This document shows positions 1 through 11,383 of a stretch of DNA of 64,000 bases, one piece after another. The DNA is taken from positions 70,302,001-70,366,000 of the forward strand of contig CM045733.1 in assembly GCA_024760905.1 (NCBI GenBank), written 5' to 3'. Source of the stretch: Plotosus lineatus (taxonomy: Eukaryota > Chordata > Actinopteri > Siluriformes > Plotosidae). The first letter of the stretch is position 1, and every line of letters begins with the position of its first letter. The notes under the pieces were generated by a model. The model was not told the DNA's origin. It did no database searches and was given only the letters and a program-made list of their open reading frames with translations. The position numbers were made by a program, and so were the translations under genes.

Positions 1-398
1 GACCCCAGTACAAGTCCATTATTGCCAAATTAATCCTGGAGAGAAATACTTGGCACAACCTGGTGTGTTCTTTCTACCCTACCATGCTGTAGCAGTACAT
101 CAATACTGAAATAAATCCATCCTACACCCAATCAATAACTTCTAATTCTATCAGTATCACTTTACCAGCACTGCACAAGCACGCAGAGAAGAAATCATTC
201 GTCTTGGTTTCCATCTTGGCATAAAATCTCTTGTACACAGGTATAGAAACATCACTCAACCAGCTCAGTTTTAGATCCACTGTTGTGTGTGAGCTCAGAG
301 TATCACAAGAGACGGCATTCAAGAACGCATTCAAAGGCACAGTTGCCATGGTCACCAACGTTTGGCAGCACTCTGTTGCTAAGGTGATAGACACTCAC
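1..398. other. atp8a1 intron, nothing recognised
   Basis: This stretch follows the last visible exon. No further flippase exon, RNA gene or known repeat was recognised; short ORFs here do not resemble known proteins. Confidence 0.5.
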
Positions 399-468
399 CG
401 CTCCTTTACAGTATAGTCGGATCTTTCCAGATGGAGTACGCATGATGACTGACATCCTCTTCCTGGCA
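399..468 (-). CDS. atp8a1: atp8a1 exon: [15 protein letters not shown] to KGA
   Basis: This 70-nt exon has acceptor cttccag and donor gtgagt. It encodes [18 protein letters not shown] then LYCKGA (fragment 481-504). KGA is the lysine-containing ATP-binding motif of the N domain. It is the last exon of the gene visible here; the following D-T/N-V-I segment and the hinge and TM5-10 exons must lie below position 1. Confidence 0.95.
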
Positions 469-654
469 CTGGAAGAAAGAAAAAATAAGAATAAATCATC
501 TGTCGCCATCATCATCATCATCATCATCATCTGAAATCTGTACCCAAATGAGAAAATGCAACATCATTTATCCACAGAGGACTATGAATGAATGCAGCTA
601 CATGATGAAGTGGATTTAAATAAAAAAAGAACAGACCTCAGAACATCAACACAC

Positions 655-704
655 CTTGTGAACTCCAACACATGCAGTAGTTCATATTTCTCTTCTTGAC
701 CAGG
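655..704 (-). CDS. atp8a1: atp8a1 exon: KYELLHVLEFT
   Basis: This 50-nt exon has acceptor tctcag and donor gtgtgt. It encodes PGQEEKYELLHVLEFT plus two bases of the next serine (fragment 465-480). The [12 protein letters not shown] motif, which contacts ATP in the N domain, is split by the following intron. A (CT)n array lies about 40 nt upstream of the acceptor in the sense strand. Confidence 0.94.
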
Positions 705-738
705 CTGAGAAAGACAGGAGAAAGAGAGACAGATTGAG

Positions 739-744
<6 letters not shown>

Positions 745-815
<71 letters not shown>
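745..815. repeat. (AG)n microsatellite upstream of an exon
   Basis: A pure AG array on the plus strand, so CT in the gene's sense strand, lying about 40 nt upstream of the acceptor of the KYELLHVLEFT exon. A (CA)n array at 933-981 and a (GT)n array at 1817-1847 follow in the same intron. Confidence 0.95.
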
Positions 816-817
<2 letters not shown>

Positions 818-928
818 TTGGGTTCACTCTGGCATGTACATGTTTTCAGAATATCTAAAACTCAGACTTCACCAACTTCAAGATTCATTTATCATCAGGA
901 TGATACTGGGTCAAGGTTCACCGTGTCC

Positions 929-985
<57 letters not shown>

Positions 986-1433
986 GTACACATTTAACAA
1001 TGGCCTTTAAACCTATTAAAACTTTATAAATAACCCTTTGTTACATTATTACAATGTTAAGAATGCTGACTGTTGAAAGTCCAGAGACGGATTCTGATGG
1101 TGAGAAACAGCGACACCGCAGCACAGCTACAGCACAAACCACACCGTGCGTCTCAGTGATGTTATTTCAACTGAACCCATTCGGCACAGACAAGACATTC
1201 ACATTATTAACAGCTGCTCAAAGCGCTTCAGTACATGACACACTTATTATCCATCCCAGTCATCACCAGCAGCTTCTTCCACACCCTTCCAAACCAGAGA
1301 CCCTTTGTGACCAGCGGACAGACGCCACGGTGGTCATGGTAGGCCACTGTGACATGTGTGCTGGATGTGATGAAGTCACTGTGAGACGCACGACTATTGT
1401 GATGGCGGTCTGTTATGAAGTGCATGCTCACTG

Positions 1434-1460
1434 TGACGTAGAAAAGAGTATATAAGAGAG
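1434..1460 (+). promoter_or_regulatory. possible CRE plus TATA box in an intron
   Basis: A TGACGTA element at 1434-1440 is followed after 8 nt by TATATAAG at 1449-1456 and then a GC-rich stretch. This spacing resembles a core promoter on the plus strand, antisense to atp8a1. No convincing gene follows it; it may be chance or a transposon promoter. Confidence 0.25.
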
Positions 1461-1815
1461 GAGGGCTCTGCGCCTCCTCAGCCCTGACACAAACCCTCAG
1501 GAACACCCGGCGAGGTCCATCACACCGTCCTTAAGTATTACATCATTAGTTCTTCACAAAATTTAACATTAGATTATGTCGAGTGAGCGTGATGCTACTA
1601 TAGCAACGATGACGTACAAGAAACCTAATAATCTTCTGATGTGAGAATTTTAAGGCCATGTGCTGTAACAATGATCAAGTATCAGACATTAGTGATGTAA
1701 GAGGGCCGGAGATGATGTCCTTCTCATTTCACGGGTGATGTAACAAAGGGATGAAAAAAAGGCATGAGTGCATTATTATGACAGATCCTTTAGGAGAGGA
1801 CAATTGCTTTAATGG

Positions 1816-1848
<33 letters not shown>

Positions 1849-1928
1849 AATCAAACCGAAACTAAAGTAACTGTCAACAGTGAAAGAGATGAGCCATTGT
1901 TCTGAAGATGTCTCGTCACCGCACTCAC

Positions 1929-2011
1929 CACCTCGATGATGACGCTGTCTGGAGTCCTGGCTGTAAATACGAAGCCAAGGTTGCGTGCTGCGCGGACCAG
2001 GGCTCCTTCAT
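1929..2011 (-). CDS. atp8a1: atp8a1 exon: DEGALVRAARNLGFVF
   Basis: This 83-nt exon has acceptor ataacag and donor gtgagt. It completes the split aspartate and encodes EGALVRAARNLGFVFTARTP then DSVIIEV (fragment 438-464), in the nucleotide-binding domain. DSVII matches ATP8A1 where ATP8A2, from memory, has FSVII, which supports the paralogue call. Confidence 0.95.
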
Positions 2012-2394
2012 CTGTTATGTGGAAAGATGGTGGGTCATGACAGCAGTTATGAGCAGGCTCCATCTCCATCAGGGTGCTTTCACATGTACAGGATTTGAAT
2101 GAAATTCTAGTGCACTTGGCGAGACAACGACTAATTCAATCAAAAAAAAGGGGGCATCATTCTTTCATGGCCGCAAGTAAAATAAAGCAGTAATGCTGGA
2201 GTTCCTTTAAATTTAAAAATTAAGTAATTTAATTAACTTCAAAAAAATACTGGCATGCAATATCTTAATGGTTTGTCATTTATGTTATTATGTAATCACA
2301 ATGTCCAAGTACAGTTGCTTTTTCCACTACTGTGCAATGGTTACATATAGTGTATAGAATTGTTTAAAGTAAAAAATCCCACGAAAAACTGCTT

Positions 2395-2672
2395 TGTGAC
2401 CATTGTGTACAAATCCGTTCCAGAGCCTTTTTTGTAGCCTGGGCTTTTCGTAAGTAGAGGCACATTTTACATGTACAACACATGATTTGTTCCAAGGCTC
2501 CCAAGACTACCCCATAAACCCTTTAAAATGGTAAAAGTACACCAATTTTGTATGAAATAGGTGTTAAAAGTAAAAGAAAATTATTTATTAAACCATTTAA
2601 ACATTTTATTAACATTTTTATTAATTAAACCATTATTAAACATTTTTATTAACACACATACACACACAACAC

Positions 2673-2748
<76 letters not shown>

Positions 2749-3590
2749 CTGTGGCGTGCTCCGCCGAATGCGGGCTCCGCCAGCACGCAGGACGGCCGGA
2801 GTATTTTAAGACCGGGAATTCAAATTCAATCCCTGCTTGACAGATCGGAGGTCAACTTGAACCCGTTTCCTTGAGGGATCGGAGGTGCGGATGAGCCGCG
2901 TTTTACTCACATTCGGCGGAGCGCGCCATATGTATTAAACATTTACTGAATTAAACAACTTAAAAAACAAAAAATAAGCTGCAATGTGCTCTCTCTCGAA
3001 AGAGAAGATTAAAGAACGCCTCCTTTCATCTCTGAATGACTCTGTACGCAGTCTCTCTCTCACACACGCGCGTGCACACACACACACACACACACACACA
3101 CTGTCTATCTCTCTCACGCACGAAACTCTCTCGTGTGTTTTGCTGAATGCGGTCTCCGCCCACACGCAGCGCGCAACCGACGGAGCAATTCTATTTAAAA
3201 GTTTAAATGGACGAGATGTATTTAAAGTGGAATTACAGTACCTCTTTGAAAGATCAGAGGTCCTGATTCAATATTAACTTGCTTCCTTGCGAGATCGGAG
3301 GTCTTGTCCCACGGAGGACTCTTTTTTTCTGTTTTTCTGCTCCTGCTTCAATATCATGCCGAAATAATCACCTCCGTCACTGTATTTCCACTTTAAGGTC
3401 TCCTGCTTCAATATCGTCCCGATTGTAGAGGGGTTTCGGTGTTAACAAAATACAATGCTGCAATGATTAATCTCTAAATAAAGCCAACAGTCCTGTTGAA
3501 CTCTCCACGTGTGTGACAAACAGGAAGTATGGATACAGGAAGTATGGGTACAGGTCAGGTTTTAGTAAGTAGAGGGCAGACTAGTTCATT
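2395..3590 (+). mobile_element. Tigger-like non-autonomous element, copy A
   Basis: It is similar along its length to 22480-23879 and 49828-51331: it shares AATCCGTTCCAGAGCC near the left end, the CCATAAACCCTTTAAAA box, the CT/CA arrays, a GATCGGAGGTC repeat and a GTAAGTAGAGGGC right end. The left terminal repeat is degraded. A short CCGATTGTAGAGGGGTTTCGG block corresponds on the minus strand to the RNPSTIG-like end of a pogo transposase helix-turn-helix, also seen in copy D. Confidence 0.75.
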
Positions 3591-3599
3591 ATCACACTG

Positions 3600-5415
3600 T
3601 CTGCTGACTAAAACAATGCAACGGCATTTTTGGAAAAACTAAGATCACGAGACCTAATAATGGTCCATTTTGTATTTCCATTATATGAATATTAATAAAT
3701 TTGTACAGCAATCAATTGAGGCACAACATGCACTGTACATAACTACCGTGAATAATTTTAAGTAGGTTTGAATAGCCATGCAAGGCTCTCTGTTTTATTT
3801 CCACTTGCAAAAATGAAATGAACGGCTGTCCGTCTCTAACAAAGCTTCTTAAAATAGAATCAAAATCTGATAAAGACTGTTACATCCATTAGGATGTAAA
3901 AACCACTCTCCACAGGCTAGATTAAATCTGTTTTAAAACCGATTTTCACTCTCGGTGCCAGGAGAACAATACAGCTGAAAATATGGGAAAATACTTTCAG
4001 GAATGAGGGAGACGAAAAGACAACTGATGAGCTTATCGAGACCACATGCGAAAGAATATAATGATTTAACCTTAAATTATATTTAACATGAAACATTGAA
4101 ATGTGATCATTAAAACAAATACCGAGTGCCCATATCTTCTACAGCAGTCGTACCGGGAGCCTTCAATACACTACAGAATAACACAAAAGTGTCACTTTAA
4201 TCTGAGCTGGATTTCGATACTGATGTCTGGGGGAGATGCTGATAAGTCTGTCTGCTCAGTGCTGGAGATGAAAGCAACAGGAAATTACAGCAGCATTCAG
4301 AAAACAAGCTTACACAACTCTCACAAAAACAAAACCACTTAGCACCAATTAAAAGAACCAAGTCAGTGTTAATTAAAACAGTTCACCATTGAGCAACACA
4401 AAATTTACAGCAGTGGGGCACTCTTCAACTCTACTTTCACGGTGTTTTAGGTATCAGTGACAGGATTCTTCAACCCAGTTGTGATGTACACGGTCCTGAA
4501 CACTAAAATTACAATATGTGCAATAAGCATGTTTGGTGATTAACTTGTTACGAGTATGTTTTCATCAATGCATTTGTGTGTTTGTCTTTGTGCAAGCTAC
4601 TTCCTGTCCACAATTTTTGACAGATCAGCCTGAAATATATATGATAGGGAGGTGATGACCCAAGGGTGTTCTCAGTAAACTTTGGTAAGAATCCATGCAC
4701 TGATGACATTATAAAAAAAATTATAAATATTTCCAAAAAGCCCTCTCTCTTATAATGGGCGGGAGGAAAATCCCACTTGTTAAAACTGATCTGATTATAG
4801 TCAGCATTTGATATTTGACCAGGTTTCACTGTGCAATTGGCAAAAATTTAAATCGAACACGGGAAATCAAATTTATGGAACCATGATAGTACAACAGGCC
4901 CAACAGGGGGTGCTATATACTAATTTTCATTGCTTAACAGAGGTCTGCACTCTCCAAGCACATCTGTTTATTTGAACATTTTGGATACTGTTAAAAGTCC
5001 AATATTCAGGTAATACTTCCAAATCCCTTGGACAAACTATAAAATTTAAGCAATTCTACTCAAATTTTTGCTCAAACCTAGACTCCCTGGGTATGACGGC
5101 GCTTGAATTTCACATTCATAAATCCTGACCAACAATCCCAATTCGATGACCATGTGATCTCCCAAAATAAATAATGAACAAACATATGTTTGAAAGAAAA
5201 CACAAACAGCATCAATAGTTCAACTCTGCAGTCCCTGATTATTAGTCTTTTACACTCTGGCTTCTGATTGACCAATATAATTTGAAATAGTGTGTATATG
5301 ATAAAGTAAACATTATTTAGTAGCTTTGGAAAAAAAAAAAAAAAATGCTTAAAACTGAACTAGGTCATCATCATGCAGAATATCACAGTGATCAAATGTA
5401 CATTGACTGACATAC
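3600..5415. other. intron, no gene recognised
   Basis: AT-rich intronic DNA with no supported gene. The part around 4540-4920 has a different texture (GGGCGGGAGG, AACAGGGGGTGCTAT) and could be an old interspersed repeat, but I could not identify it. Confidence 0.4.
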
Positions 5416-5521
5416 CTGGAGAGGCAGCCTGGTAGCTGATGATGTCATCACTTCGTTCAGGAACGGCTGTGTGACAGATCGCCATCATGGTCATGAAGTC
5501 CATGATCACAGGAGCTGTGGG
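5416..5521 (-). CDS. atp8a1: atp8a1 exon: MMAICHTAVPE, N domain
   Basis: This 106-nt exon has a C-rich acceptor ending ccag and donor gtatgt. It encodes PTAPVIMDFMTMMAICHTAV, PERSDD and IISYQAASP plus one base of an aspartate codon (fragment 402-436). It begins the nucleotide-binding domain; CHTAVPE and YQAASPDE are conserved across P4-ATPases. Confidence 0.95.
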
Positions 5522-5708
5522 CTGGGGGGGGACCCAAACAAATTATAGGTGCTTGTAGCTGTGTTCAGGCAGAACACAATTTTTATAATAATATTGTATC
5601 ATCAAAACTTAAAGCACAAGTAATTGTTAATGCACTGTTAAGCTACTAATGATCTGAGAGGAAACTCACTCAAGTTGGTATATGGTAAAACAACACAATA
5701 TTATCATA

Positions 5709-5739
5709 ACTCAAGTTCATATTTATTTGTATAGCAGTC

Positions 5740-5779
<40 letters not shown>

Positions 5780-5805
5780 GACATTAACACAAAGCTGCTT
5801 TACAT
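5709..5805 (-). repeat. old interspersed repeat with A37 tract
   Basis: It contains TTTATTTGTATAGC, a run of 37 A at 5741-5777, and AAGCTGCTTTACATAAA. In reverse orientation this resembles the repeat end at 44745-44826 (AAAGCGGCTTTGTGACAATG to GCGCTGGACAAATAAAA), a motif common in fish interspersed repeats. Confidence 0.5.
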
Positions 5806-5810
5806 AAATA

Positions 5811-6724
5811 TACAGTGGTACTCTTTCCTTTCGGCTTTTTCCCCTTTCTCGGGAGTCGCCACAGTGAATCATCTGATTCGCACGTTTGATTTGGCATAGG
5901 TTTTTTACGTCGGATGCCCTTCCTGTCACAACCCTTTTTAGCAAGGGACAGAAAACGCTGACGACTTTGCAGCTCCTCTTTACGAATGTCAGCAATGGTT
6001 CTTTTACATCAACCTCTCACCATAGACAGTGACAGACATGGCCCGCCTTTGATAACCCAGTTAGCTGTACTTGGGGGACGGTGACAACCTTGTGGGGACT
6101 CGAACCCTGAACCTTAGGATCAGTGATCCTGCGCCCTATACCACTAGACCACCACTGCCACACAGTGGTACCTTGACTTACGAAATGAATCCGCTCTGAG
6201 GGCAAGCTCGTAAGTCAAAATGTTTGTTAGATAAAACAAAAACTCCAATAGGAAATAGAAAACCAATTAATCTGTTCCAATCCCCTCCCAAACTCATAAC
6301 CTGACACAGACACATATATTTTACCTAATATATTAAAGATAAACATGAAAAAACAACAAAAATAAATCAACTAACCCTTCCTATCATCGAATGCGGCAAA
6401 GATGTCACATGGGCACGGAGATGTCACGTGATGCAGCGGGGTGGGCATATATGACCCTGGGGAACATGCTCCGTTTTGCCATACTGTACTAGAATTAAGT
6501 GCAATTGTGCATCCTCTACAGTAGGTGGCAGTGGCACTCTCACTGTGTTCCCTATACATACATACAGAAGAATACAAGGCTAATCGGTCCGGAAAAGCCA
6601 TTTCCCAGCGGAGCTCATAAATCAAAATTTTGCTCGTTGGATTGGGCCGATTTTTGGTGGAATCGAAGCTCATATCATGGAAAATTTGTTATAAAAGACA
6701 CTCGCAAGTCAAGGTACCACTGTA
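5811..6724. mobile_element. MITE with TACAGTGGTACCTTGACTTA ends, interrupted by a SINE
   Basis: The left end reads TACAGTGGTAC at 5811 and continues, after the SINE, as ACAGTGGTACCTTGACTTAC from 6162. The right end, AAGTCAAGGTACCACTGTA, closes at 6724. These are inverted repeats with TA at the ends, as in the Tc1/mariner (pogo) group. Apart from the SINE it is about 560 bp and has no intact transposase. Confidence 0.8.
5822..6161 (-). mobile_element. tRNA-headed SINE, copy 1
   Basis: In the minus strand the head reads GGTGGTCTAGTGGTATAGG with a B-box-like GGGTTCGAGTCCCC, then a body with CTCTCACTATCTATGGTG-type sequence, and a tail GGCGACTCCCGAGAAAGGGG. It is flanked by ACAGTGGTAC on both sides (5812-5821 and 6162-6171), a 10-bp target duplication. 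Related copies lie at 36939-37248 and 62398-62745. Confidence 0.85.
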
Positions 6725-7384
6725 CTATAATTCGAAGTGAAATTCATATTTATCCCTAATGTGAAAGACACAGGGGACAACCGAAAGAAAAAAAGTTTAA
6801 AATGAGCCAAGGCAATTGGGATGTTTGCGTGTTTGACTGCACAGTGAATTAGTGTAATAAACCAAGATAAACATGGCAATCAGAACACGTGCATCATCAG
6901 CATGCTCTGTATATTGTCCCTTCTGGATCTGATCAATATAATCATCCTTCTTTTATGCCACATGCCATAGTGTGTTTGTTCTTTGATGTGGAACTGTGTG
7001 AGAGCACAAAGCAGACTGATTGAGGGAGTATCAAAGGCACACCGAGGCAGAAAGAGAGATAGAACGCTACAGTAAAAGAGACAAACAGAAGGCTATTGAG
7101 AAGACGGCTATGGCTTTTTTAAAATAATAGGACCAGACGACAGAGCTATCTATTAATCTGACTGACAGGGATTTTAAAGCCATGTATTGAAGGTTTAGAA
7201 ATGAATATCAGTCCCTAGTGAATGACACGGGCACCAAATCTTAGTGAGATATTCATGGAATTCTGGATTTTTGTCCACAGTGGCATTTTTAAACATGCAG
7301 AACCATACAGCTTTATACTCAGATCATCTAGAACCCCAGATTCTGGGACACATGTACACCCTTGAAAATTGTTCTTTTTTTTTA

Positions 7385-7720
7385 ATAAGAAAAAAAGGGT
7401 AGCCATGGCCTAATGGTTAGAGAATTGGGTCTGGGATTGTAAGGTTGTTGGTTTGATTCCCATGCAGACAGGAAAATGTGTGGTGGCAGGGGAGGACTTC
7501 ACTTCCCTTCCCTTCCTAGAAAAAGTACCCTTGTGCAAGGCACCTCACCCACAACTGTTCTCCAGGCACAGTCATGTCGCTGCCCACCGCTCCTGTTTGA
7601 TAACAACCTCCATATGCTCTCGAACATGTGTGCACGCGTGCACGCTCACGCTGAATGGCTAAAATGCTGAAGCAAATTTCACTTGTGGGATTAAGATAGT
7701 TGTTTCTTGGCTTTCATGAT
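7385..7720 (+). mobile_element. tRNA-headed SINE, another family
   Basis: The head GGCCTAATGGTTAGAG and B box GGTTTGATTCCC are followed by CCCTTGTGCAAGGCACCTC, CAGTCATGTCGCTGCCCACC and GGGATTAAG, the usual layout of a fish tRNA-derived SINE. It is diverged and is not a functional tRNA gene. Confidence 0.65.
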
Positions 7721-7919
7721 TATACTAAGAGTGAAATAGTAAAATTAATACATAAAACTGACACTCAGTTTATTGGCTGGATGGTAAATGTACATGTTAC
7801 ATATAAAAAAGCTTCAGGTCAGTCAAATTAGTTAGGTGTTCCTAAGAGGTGCCATTGATCAGAACCTCCTCCAGGTGGAACCTGTCTACTTTAAACCTGA
7901 TATCCAGGGTCTGGTGTCC

Positions 7920-8250
7920 TCATTGCTATTAAAACAATGTGGTTCATTCGGCCAAGATCTAAAGAGCTTCCGAGAGCTTTGTGGATATGTTTGTAAAGGG
8001 AGACTAACCCTGCGTGGAAGGTGTGCCAGGAAAAAGCCATTTCTCTCCAAAAATTAACATTAGATCAGGACTTCAGTTTGAAAATGATCACATCCACAAA
8101 GGCTTTCAAAACAATGTGCTGTGGAAAGACGAATCAGAGCCATCAACACGGTACACTTGTGCACAGCAGAACCTCATACCATCTATGAAGGATCAAGATG
8201 AGAACGTTGTGGTTTCTTTACTGTCTGAAGGATTTCAATAGAAACTGAAT
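7920..8250 (+). pseudogene. degraded Tc1-like transposase fragment
   Basis: Broken reading frames give KKPFLSKINIRSGLQFENDH followed by NNVLWKDESE, which resembles the centre of Tc1 transposases (the K-A-R-L-x-F-A-x-x-H region and VLW-DES containing the first catalytic aspartate). Frames are shifted and no ends were identified. Confidence 0.6.
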
Positions 8251-9160
8251 TCTGCATCATACTGAAGATTGTTTTATGATAATGTAAGCCTATCTTTTTA
8301 AAAAGTTCACGGTGAACAGGTGGATTTTCAATTTTGATTCTAAGCACACTGCGCACATCGTGGCATTACACTCTAACCTAGTCACTCCAGAAATGCTTAA
8401 ACCCACACAAAGTGCATGGGGATATTAAAGAGTACCAGTATTGGCCCTCCTTACAGCATAGTATGTGCATATGTAATAGGTTTAAGTGGTACATACACTT
8501 ATTATAACATAAATGGCCATAAAATGCCTGGTATTACATTGGTAATTTTATTCCATGGATTACTACCAGAGGCCGAACTGCAGGGATTAGCAGAAGTGAA
8601 GTCAACCCCGACAAACATATTGACATCATTTGGACTGTGGGATCTCTTGAGGAGATAGAAAGACGTCACATTCTAGTGACTCCGAGGTTGAGAATGCTGC
8701 CAGAGATGTGCTTAAAGATAAATCCGAAATGGTTTTCACGGCTAACATTTTGCCAACTCAGCTTTCCGGTTTAGAAACAAGGAAACGTTCTCTGTGCTTG
8801 TTGTTTATGTAGCTCAGTACTGACCAATAAAATGTTTTGCTGCACGGGTCAGTGACGTAGCCCAACAAATTCAACAAATTTGTCACTACTAGGCTGAAAC
8901 AGCCAATAAGAAAGGTAATATTCCTCCGAGCAAACCTTGTCATAACGCTTGCGCACACTTTGAAAATGATTAAGGATTGATGCTGCACATGATCGTTCTA
9001 AATAGCTATGAAAACTAATACACCACAGGTGCCCTTTAAACATTTTTCAAGGAAGGAGACTTCAGTAAGTCAATGTCAGAGTCTTGTGAACAGTAAGGAA
9101 ATACACCTACAAAAAGTTATTTCTTTAAAAAAAAAAAAAACCTGCTTCTGAGCTCGAGTG
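8251..9160. other. intron, nothing recognised
   Basis: No exon, RNA gene or clearly known repeat was seen between the Tc1 fragment and the inverted-repeat element at 9161. Confidence 0.4.
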
Positions 9161-10255
9161 TACCATATTTTTGGACCATAAGGTACACTTAAAAGCCTTC
9201 AATCTTTAAAATAAATAAATAAAATTAATTAATTAATTAAAATTAAATAATTGACAGTACGCCTTGTAATCCAGTGCGCCTTTTGTGCGATAAAGCCACC
9301 CGACGACATCTCATTTATACCGTCAAAACCCAAGTAAAGCAAACTAATTTAGAGCTTACCATCATTCCGGTGGATTAACCAAAGAACTCCAACCACTAGC
9401 TATTGGTGTCAATAGGTCGTAAAGTTAGAGGGATCTGGGCTTTATGTCCAAATACCGGCATTACTGCTATCATAGTCAGGTGATTCACCGAGTAATATGT
9501 GAGTGGCTGAGAGAAGTTAATGTCACGAAGACTTTTTACACCTAATCTCTGTCTCTACCAACCACCTGTCTTGTTACGAGGATGCTTCTGCATCTCAGGA
9601 TGCTCAGCTGGCTTAAGGAGAGTCTCATGTTCATCAGTGGGATAAAGCACTGCTACAGGTCTCCTCCTGAGACCTCAGATAAACCTGCTTGAATTTACAG
9701 TTACATTGATACAGCTCCTTTAGTGTAATGACCTCTGTTCTGTAATGAACACAATACTCATGCTGCGAATGAGGACCATCATGTTTGTTACTGTGATGAC
9801 ACCGGCGCTTTAAGGGGGAGTGGCTGAGAGAAGTTTAGTTCAAGTTTAGTTCACGACCTGGAAGACTTTCTCCAGAAGACTTTTTCCACCTAATCACAGT
9901 CTCTATTGATCTGTGACTCCATGTACGCAAGGGAATAAATAGATAATAAAATCTAAAGAACAACAAAAATAATAGAGGGATCCGGGCTTTATGTCCAACT
10001 CGCGCAACTGTTAAACTCAGACACTGAAGATGAAGAATTTGATGGAAGAGGAATATACTGAAAATGTAAGTTTATTGTTTTATATTGTTACGGCTGAACA
10101 ATGTCGAAAGTTATTGTGAGAGTTGAAACAACTTTGGCTTATCTGACTTTTGTTTCACTTGATGCGACTTATCGTCAGGTGCGCCCTGTATGTGAACAGG
10201 GACCGTCCGGGCGTCGTTAATTGATATTGCACCTTATGGTCCGGAAGATGCGGTG
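9161..10255. mobile_element. inverted-repeat DNA element (GGACCATAAGGT ends)
   Basis: The left end TACCATATTTTTGGACCATA and right end, whose reverse complement is ACCGCATCTTCCGGACCATA, are inverted repeats flanking about 1.1 kb. Inside are two imperfect direct units, each with GGGCTTTATGTCCAA and AGTGGCTGAGAGAAGTT. A short acidic frame near 10015 (LNSDTEDEEFDG) may be the last trace of a transposase N terminus. Superfamily not assigned. Confidence 0.65.
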
Positions 10256-11254
10256 CTTACTCTCTTCCCAAAATATTACATGCTTTAATATTTTTGCTTA
10301 ATAAATGATTGAAAAAGCTTCATGTCCTTGGGTTTTGTTTAAGTGTATCCCCTGTATCAGTAGGTACTGTAGCAATATGTACCGTATATTTATGTCGAAA
10401 AAAAAAATCCATAGTATTTTTGTGTTTTTTTGGTTTCCAAGGTTTTCGCCCCTAACCCTCACCCTAACCACCTGGGCAAAAACCATATGGGAGAAAACCC
10501 GCAGAACTTTTTTTTTTTTTTTTTTTTACATGACAAATCAGATCCCTTTTAATAAAATGAGAAACACTGTGTAGAAATAAAATGTAGATTACAGCGTTCA
10601 TATTGAAGCCGCTCTTCTGTACACATAAAAGTTTAAGCTAAAAGATGATTATCCACAAGCTCTGAGTACTTTTACAATAGTGTCCTGCAATGTAAAAGCC
10701 TGTATAAAGAAGGAACATAAAAGTGTCTCCTCTGCAAACTACTCCTCCTCCCTGCTGCTGTGAAATATGGAACAGAAAGTCTATAGGCCACAACCTGCCT
10801 CACACACCAAAAGCTGATCTCATTTGTGGGAAAAATTTTTAATGAAAAAGAAGTCTTAACTAAATTAAACTCACAAGAGGCTGTAATTCCAGGAAAATTA
10901 CAGTTTATTTGTGAGGAGCAGATGAACCCTCTCTGAGCTGAGCATATCGATTCCAGTTAAAAGCTTGTTCAAACTAGAACTAGGCTCTGCAGGACATGAC
11001 CACAGCATCTCCAAACTACTCCACCGGTCTCTTGCTCTACCAGAGTGCGTCATAACTTCAATATTTCACTTTCTCTCCCTTTACTTGTGTACTCTTTTCA
11101 TTTTCCTGTAATTCACTTCTATTCTTCTGTGTGTGTCTTTGTATGACTGGCCGAGGATATTAGGATAAACGAGTTTCGGGAAATCCTGGACTTGCTTAAA
11201 ATTCCAACTGATTGAGCAAGGCTAAGCAGACACGAGAGCCTCTACTGTACTTAC
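10256..11254. other. intron, nothing recognised
   Basis: Unique-looking intronic DNA with a T18 tract near 10508. No gene was seen. Confidence 0.4.
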
Positions 11255-11327
11255 ATGATTGCTTTGGAGATTTTCCAGTAAACTGGGGTCATTAAATCCA
11301 GCTTCTTCCATTGAGTGAGTGCTGTGA
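11255..11327 (-). CDS. atp8a1: atp8a1 exon: SLLENLQSNH
   Basis: This 73-nt exon has acceptor (TC)n-TGCAG and donor gtaagt. After the split glycine it encodes HSTHSMEEAGFNDPSLLENL then QSNH (fragment 378-401), ending on a codon boundary. SLLENLQ-NH is the conserved end of this ATP8A linker; the front half is a variable region between P and N domains. Its polypyrimidine tract is a pure CT microsatellite (11333-11380 on the plus strand reads GA). Confidence 0.93.
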
Positions 11328-11328
11328 C

Positions 11329-11332
<4 letters not shown>

Positions 11333-11380
<48 letters not shown>
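11333..11380. repeat. (GA)24 array serving as polypyrimidine tract
   Basis: On the sense (minus) strand this is (TC)24, ending 5 nt before the exon at 11255-11327. It therefore occupies the position of the polypyrimidine tract for that constitutive exon. Confidence 0.9.

Positions 11381-11383
<3 letters not shown>

Noticed and set aside
734..997. ORFs with E-R-E-R, H-T-H-T or C-V-C-V repeats (also at 2561, 14467, 19283, 23060, 24658, 36415, 43589, 47089, 50412)
   Set aside because: They are translations of AG, CA and GT microsatellites in several frames, with no conserved protein and no splice structure.
1054..1455. 133-codon plus-strand ORF
   Set aside because: No recognisable domain or repeat-family protein; it ends at the TATA-like motif. 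Most likely chance in a GC-richer intronic patch.
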